Assembly: GCA_018710805.1 (NCBI GenBank)
Contig: DVJG01000059.1
Coordinates: forward strand, 1 to 8,864
Direction of reading: 5' to 3'
DNA from: Candidatus Faecousia faecipullorum
GTDB lineage: Bacteria; Bacillota; Clostridia; Oscillospirales; Oscillospiraceae
Length of the DNA: 8,864 nt
Shown here: positions 6,279 to 8,864 of the stretch, piece by piece
How positions within the stretch are numbered: the first letter of the stretch is position 1
Layout: every line of letters starts with the position of its first letter
Position numbers and translations under genes: made by a program
Notes under the pieces: generated by a model
Told to the model about the DNA's origin: nothing
What the model saw: the letters and a program-made list of their open reading frames with translations, nothing else
Databases searched by the model: none

Positions 6279-6464
6279 ATGGCTGTCCCTAAGTGTAAAG
6301 TGTCCAAGGCCCGCCGCGATAAGCGCCGTGGCTCCAACTGGAAGCTGTCCGCTCCCAGCGTTGCGGTTTGCCCCAAGTGCGGTGAGCCCGTCATGCCCCA
6401 CAGAGCTTGCAAGGCTTGCGGTACCTACAACGGCCGTCAGGTCCTGGCTGTCGAGGCTGAGTAA
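6279..6464 (+). CDS. rpmF: Ribosomal protein L32 (bL32), zinc-ribbon form
   Basis: A component of the large ribosomal subunit. The 61 residues begin MAVPKCKVSKARRDKRRG, the highly basic N terminus typical of L32. They carry a CxxC...CxxC zinc ribbon with cysteines at 31, 34, 44 and 47 (CPKCGEP...CKACGTYNGRQV). This is the zinc-binding paralogue type, which in some bacteria is replaced under zinc starvation; only this copy is visible. The ribosome site AAGGAGGTG at 6265-6273 is close to ideal with a five-base spacer. A small inverted repeat GCTGTT/AACAGC (6245-6258) lies in the gap after yceD; it is too short to call. The gene ends the yceD operon, with an intrinsic terminator 18 bases after the stop. 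Confidence 0.97.
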   Translation: MAVPKCKVSKARRDKRRGSNWKLSAPSVAVCPKCGEPVMPHRACKACGTYNGRQVLAVEAE

Positions 6465-6482
6465 TCCTAGACACGGAAATAC

Positions 6483-6512
6483 AGAGGAAGGCTTTCAAGT
6501 CTTCCTCTTTTT
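6483..6512 (+). terminator. Intrinsic terminator after rpmF
   Basis: An eleven-pair stem (6483-6493 with 6498-6508, one G-U pair) with loop TTCA is followed directly by T5 at 6508-6512. It isolates yceD-rpmF from der. Confidence 0.88.
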
Positions 6513-6542
6513 CCTTATTCGGGAAATGTAAATTTTATTGAG

Positions 6543-6577
6543 AACTTCCCTGCAGCCATTGCTTTTACAGGGAAGTT
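6543..6577. repeat. Inverted repeat over the der promoter region
   Basis: AACTTCCCTG (6543-6552) and CAGGGAAGTT (6568-6577) are perfect 10-base inverted arms with a 15-base spacer. No T-run follows. The right arm falls between the -35 and -10 of the predicted der promoter and the -35 lies in the spacer, so it could be an operator. In RNA reading through from rpmF it could be a second hairpin. Confidence 0.55.
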
Positions 6578-6587
6578 ATGCCATAAT
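6559..6587 (+). promoter_or_regulatory. Candidate sigma-A promoter for der-plsY-gpsA
   Basis: TTGCTT (6559-6564) and CATAAT (6582-6587) have a 17-base spacer and an extended -10 TG at 6579-6580. The predicted start is near 6594, leaving a leader of about 70 bases. That leader contains a mismatched hairpin (6614-6638, nine pairs with one G-A mismatch) of unknown role. Confidence 0.55.
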
Positions 6588-6664
6588 AAGAAATAGTCTG
6601 CTTATCCCTCCGGCAAAAAGCCCTGTCTGGGATTTTTGACCACTCTTGAAAGGAAGTGCATTCC

Positions 6665-7999
6665 ATGGCGAAACCTTTAGTGGCGATTGTGGGACGGCCC
6701 AACGTGGGCAAGTCCATGCTCTTTAATAAACTTACGGGCCACCGGACCTCCATCGTGGAGGACACCCCCGGCGTCACCCGGGATCGGATCTACGGCGACT
6801 GCGAATGGTGCGGCCGTACCTTTTCCCTGGTGGACACCGGCGGCATCGAGCCCGGCACCGACAGCGATATGCTGAAATTCATGCGCCGTCAGGCTGAAAT
6901 CGGCATTGAACTGGCCGACGCCATTATTATGGTCGCTGACGTCCGAAGCGGTGTCACCGCCGCGGACGAGGACGTAGCCACCATGCTCCGAAAATCCGGA
7001 AAGCCAGTGGCCCTGGCGGTAAACAAGTGCGACTCCATCGGCACAACGAATCCCGACGTCTTCGAGTTCTACAGTCTCGGCATCGGGGACCTGTTTGAAA
7101 CCTCCGCGGTACATGGCCACGGCACCGGCGACCTGCTGGACTGGGTCCTGGCCAATATCCCCGAAGATACCGATGCGGAAGCGGACAGCGACATGATTAA
7201 GGTCGCCATTGTGGGCAAACCCAATGTGGGCAAGTCCAGTCTCTTAAACCGGATTCTGGGCGAAGAGCGGGTCATTGTTTCCGACGTGGCCGGCACCACC
7301 CGGGACGCCATTGACTCAGTCTTTGAAAACGCCACAGGCAAGTACTGCTTCATTGACACGGCAGGTATGCGCCGTAAGAGCAAGGTGGACGACGCCATTG
7401 AAAAATACTCCAATATGCGCTCCATCAACGCCATTGAGCGGGCCGACGTCTGTCTCATTCTGATCGATGCCAACGACGGCGTCACGGAACAGGACACCAA
7501 AATCGCAGGCCTGGTCCACGAGGCTGGCAAGGCCGCCATCATTGTGGTGAACAAATGGGACGCCGTGGAAAACAAAGAGACCAACACCATGCGGGACATG
7601 GAGAACAAGGTCCGCACGGACCTGAGCTATATGCTCTACGCTCCGGTGCTGTTCCTCTCCGCCCTGACAGGTCAGCGGGTGGACAAGCTCTTTGACGTCA
7701 TTCAGGAGGTCCACCGCCAGAACACCAGCCGCATTACCACCGGAGCCCTCAACAGTGTCCTGGCCGACGCCACCGCTCGGGTTCAGCCTCCCACAGATAA
7801 GGGCCGCCGGTTAAAAATCTACTACATGACCCAGGCCAGCACCAAACCCCCTCACTTCGTTATTTTCTGCAACGACGCGCGGCTGTTCCATTTCTCCTAC
7901 CAGCGGTATCTGGAAAATCAAATTCGGGAGGTATTCGGACTCAAGGGCACCCCTGTCCGCATTACCATCCGTCAGAAAGGCGACAAGGAGGACGACTGA
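6665..7999 (+). CDS. der: Ribosome-assembly GTPase Der (EngA)
   Basis: Der is an essential double GTPase that assists late assembly of the 50S subunit. The 444 residues have the standard layout: GTPase 1 with GRPNVGKS (10-17), DTGG (57-60) and NKCD (120-123); a short acidic linker near 167-175 (EDTDAEADSD); GTPase 2 with GKPNVGKS (184-191), DTAG (231-234) and NKWD (296-299); and a C-terminal KH-like domain from about 355 ending IRQKGDKEDD. The first P-loop reads GKSM where many Der proteins have GKST; the essential Lys and Ser are intact. ATG at 6665 has AGGAAG eight bases upstream and gives the family N terminus MAKPLVAIVGRPNVGKS; a GTG at 6656 would overlap that site. It is first in an operon with plsY, whose start codon shares a base with the der stop. 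Confidence 0.97.
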   Translation: MAKPLVAIVGRPNVGKSMLFNKLTGHRTSIVEDTPGVTRDRIYGDCEWCGRTFSLVDTGGIEPGTDSDMLKFMRRQAEIGIELADAIIMVADVRSGVTAADEDVATMLRKSGKPVALAVNKCDSIGTTNPDVFEFYSLGIGDLFETSAVHGHGTGDLLDWVLANIPEDTDAEADSDMIKVAIVGKPNVGKSSLLNRILGEERVIVSDVAGTTRDAIDSVFENATGKYCFIDTAGMRRKSKVDDAIEKYSNMRSINAIERADVCLILIDANDGVTEQDTKIAGLVHEAGKAAIIVVNKWDAVENKETNTMRDMENKVRTDLSYMLYAPVLFLSALTGQRVDKLFDVIQEVHRQNTSRITTGALNSVLADATARVQPPTDKGRRLKIYYMTQASTKPPHFVIFCNDARLFHFSYQRYLENQIREVFGLKGTPVRITIRQKGDKEDD

Positions 8000-8622
8000 T
8001 GGCTTTTGCAATCATTGTAACGGCCCTGACCTGTTATCTGTTGGGAAATCTCAACGGAGCCGTCTGTGTATCGGCGCTTCTGGGCGATGACATCCGCAAC
8101 CACGGCAGCGGCAACGCGGGACTGACCAATTTTATCCGGAGCTATGGCGCCAGCCGCGCCTTGATGGTCATTGCCATCGACGCAGGAAAGGCCGCTCTCG
8201 CCTGCCTCATAGCAGGACTTGTTTTTGAGCCTCTGGGATATAAGCTGGAAGGCATGGTCCTGGGCGGCGTGAGTGTCCTTCTGGGCCACGTGTTCCCGGT
8301 GGTTTTGGGTTTCAAAGGCGGCAAAGGAATTCTCAGCGGCTTTCTGGTTGCCCTGTTCCTGGACTGGCGCATTGGACTCATTGTGCTGGTGGTGTTCGCC
8401 ATTGCCTACGGCCTCACCCGATACGTATCCCTGGGCTCCGTATTGGCAGCGGCAGCCTTTGGCGTTGGATTTCTCATTTTTCACCATGACAACCCCTGGG
8501 TCCTGGCTGGGACGCTCCCGGCCTGTGTGCTCATCATCTTCATGCACCGGGGCAATATCTCCCGGCTGATTCACGGCCAGGAGCGGAAAACCAATCTCTT
8601 CGGGAAAGGAAAGCAGCAATGA
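7999..8622 (+). CDS. plsY: Glycerol-3-phosphate acyltransferase PlsY
   Basis: A membrane enzyme that transfers an acyl group from acyl-phosphate to glycerol-3-phosphate, making lysophosphatidic acid, the first step of phospholipid synthesis in most Gram-positive bacteria. The 207 residues contain about five hydrophobic segments and the three family motifs: GSGNAGLTN (36-44), GHVFPVVLGFKGGKG (96-110) and HRGNISRLIHGQE (183-195). Motif 1 has Ala-Gly-Leu where the common form is Pro-Gly-Ala. The ATG overlaps the der stop as TGATG, and AAGGAGG at 7985-7991 inside the der end gives a seven-base spacer, so translation is probably coupled. It overlaps gpsA as ATGA. The partner PlsX, which makes acyl-phosphate, is not in the window. 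Confidence 0.96.
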   Translation: MAFAIIVTALTCYLLGNLNGAVCVSALLGDDIRNHGSGNAGLTNFIRSYGASRALMVIAIDAGKAALACLIAGLVFEPLGYKLEGMVLGGVSVLLGHVFPVVLGFKGGKGILSGFLVALFLDWRIGLIVLVVFAIAYGLTRYVSLGSVLAAAAFGVGFLIFHHDNPWVLAGTLPACVLIIFMHRGNISRLIHGQERKTNLFGKGKQQ

Positions 8623-8864
8623 GGGCGGCGGTAATTGGCAGCGGCGCATGGGGCACGGCCCTGGCTTTGCGCCTGTGTAAAAACGGCCACGACGTGACCC
8701 TCTGGACCCGGCACCCGGATATGGCAGAAACCAGGCACAATCCCCGGCTTCCCGGGGCTGTCCTTCCGGCTGAAATGCACATCACGGCGGACATGGCAGA
8801 GCTTTCGGGCTGTGAGCTGGTAGTCATGGCAAGCCCTTCCTTCCCCCTTCGGGAGGTATCCCGG
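8619..8864 (+). CDS. gpsA: NAD(P)-dependent glycerol-3-phosphate dehydrogenase, N-terminal part (3' end outside window)
   Basis: GpsA reduces dihydroxyacetone phosphate to sn-glycerol-3-phosphate, the acceptor used by PlsY. The 82 visible residues begin MRAAVIGSGAWGTALALRL, a Rossmann dinucleotide-binding strand-loop-helix with GSGAWG at 7-12. They continue with DVTLWTRHPDMAE, where the second strand would be, and with NPRLPGAVLP, as expected for this family. LVVMASPSFPLREV near 67-80 matches the VxAVPS-type strand with a variant MASPS. The ATG overlaps the plsY stop by three bases (ATGA), with AAAGGA 8 bases upstream. The frame is open to the right edge, so it is truncated by the window, not broken. 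Confidence 0.95.
   Translation, partial: MRAAVIGSGAWGTALALRLCKNGHDVTLWTRHPDMAETRHNPRLPGAVLPAEMHITADMAELSGCELVVMASPSFPLREVSR

Noticed and set aside
7972..8649. 225-codon open frame antisense to plsY
   Set aside because: It has no ribosome site and a His/Gln/Asn-rich composition, and plsY has all three of its motifs on the + strand.
1..8864. Mobile elements, CRISPR arrays, tRNA or rRNA genes, defence systems
   Set aside because: I looked for transposase-like proteins, regularly spaced direct repeats, cloverleaf-like segments and rRNA stretches on both strands and saw none. Every large frame is accounted for by a housekeeping, transport or sporulation gene.

Overview
The window looks like a stretch of chromosomal core genome from an endospore-forming, moderately GC-rich member of the Clostridia. 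An Oscillospiraceae-type gut bacterium is my best guess. The evidence is spoIVA, a Bacillus-like thymidylate synthase, a clostridial-type dihydrofolate reductase, the yceD-rpmF pair, and strong AGGAGG ribosome sites. The taxonomic guess comes from protein character and codon use, not from a database match. I see no insertion sequence, prophage, CRISPR array, rRNA or tRNA.

Layout from left to right: (1) the 3' end of a YgiQ-family radical SAM gene on the + strand; (2) a bidirectional terminator; (3) thyA-folA, a two-gene dTMP/folate operon on the - strand; (4) a compact divergent promoter region; (5) a MATE-family efflux gene on the + strand; (6) a second bidirectional terminator; (7) a small PH-domain protein gene and spoIVA on the - strand, where spoIVA is upstream and the PH gene has its own sigma-A promoter; (8) a roughly 290-base divergent intergenic region holding a spoIVA leader hairpin and a perfect-consensus sigma-A promoter; (9) yceD-rpmF on the + strand, closed by an intrinsic terminator; (10) a 200-base gap with a promoter and two inverted repeats; (11) der-plsY-gpsA on the + strand, a tightly overlapping operon cut by the right edge.

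Working together: ThyA consumes methylene-tetrahydrofolate and releases dihydrofolate, which FolA recycles. PlsY and GpsA are the paired enzymes of glycerol-3-phosphate production and first acylation in phospholipid synthesis, here coupled to the ribosome-assembly GTPase Der. YceD and L32 are the usual large-subunit pair. SpoIVA builds the basement layer of the spore coat.

I found no convincing undescribed system. The points worth a second look are regulatory: the interleaved inverted repeats between the thyA and MATE promoters, the inverted repeat over the der promoter, a hairpin beside the spoIVA ribosome site that also forms ahead of a possible 55-codon ORF on the other strand, and a bulged hairpin that could mask the PH gene's ribosome site only in read-through RNA.
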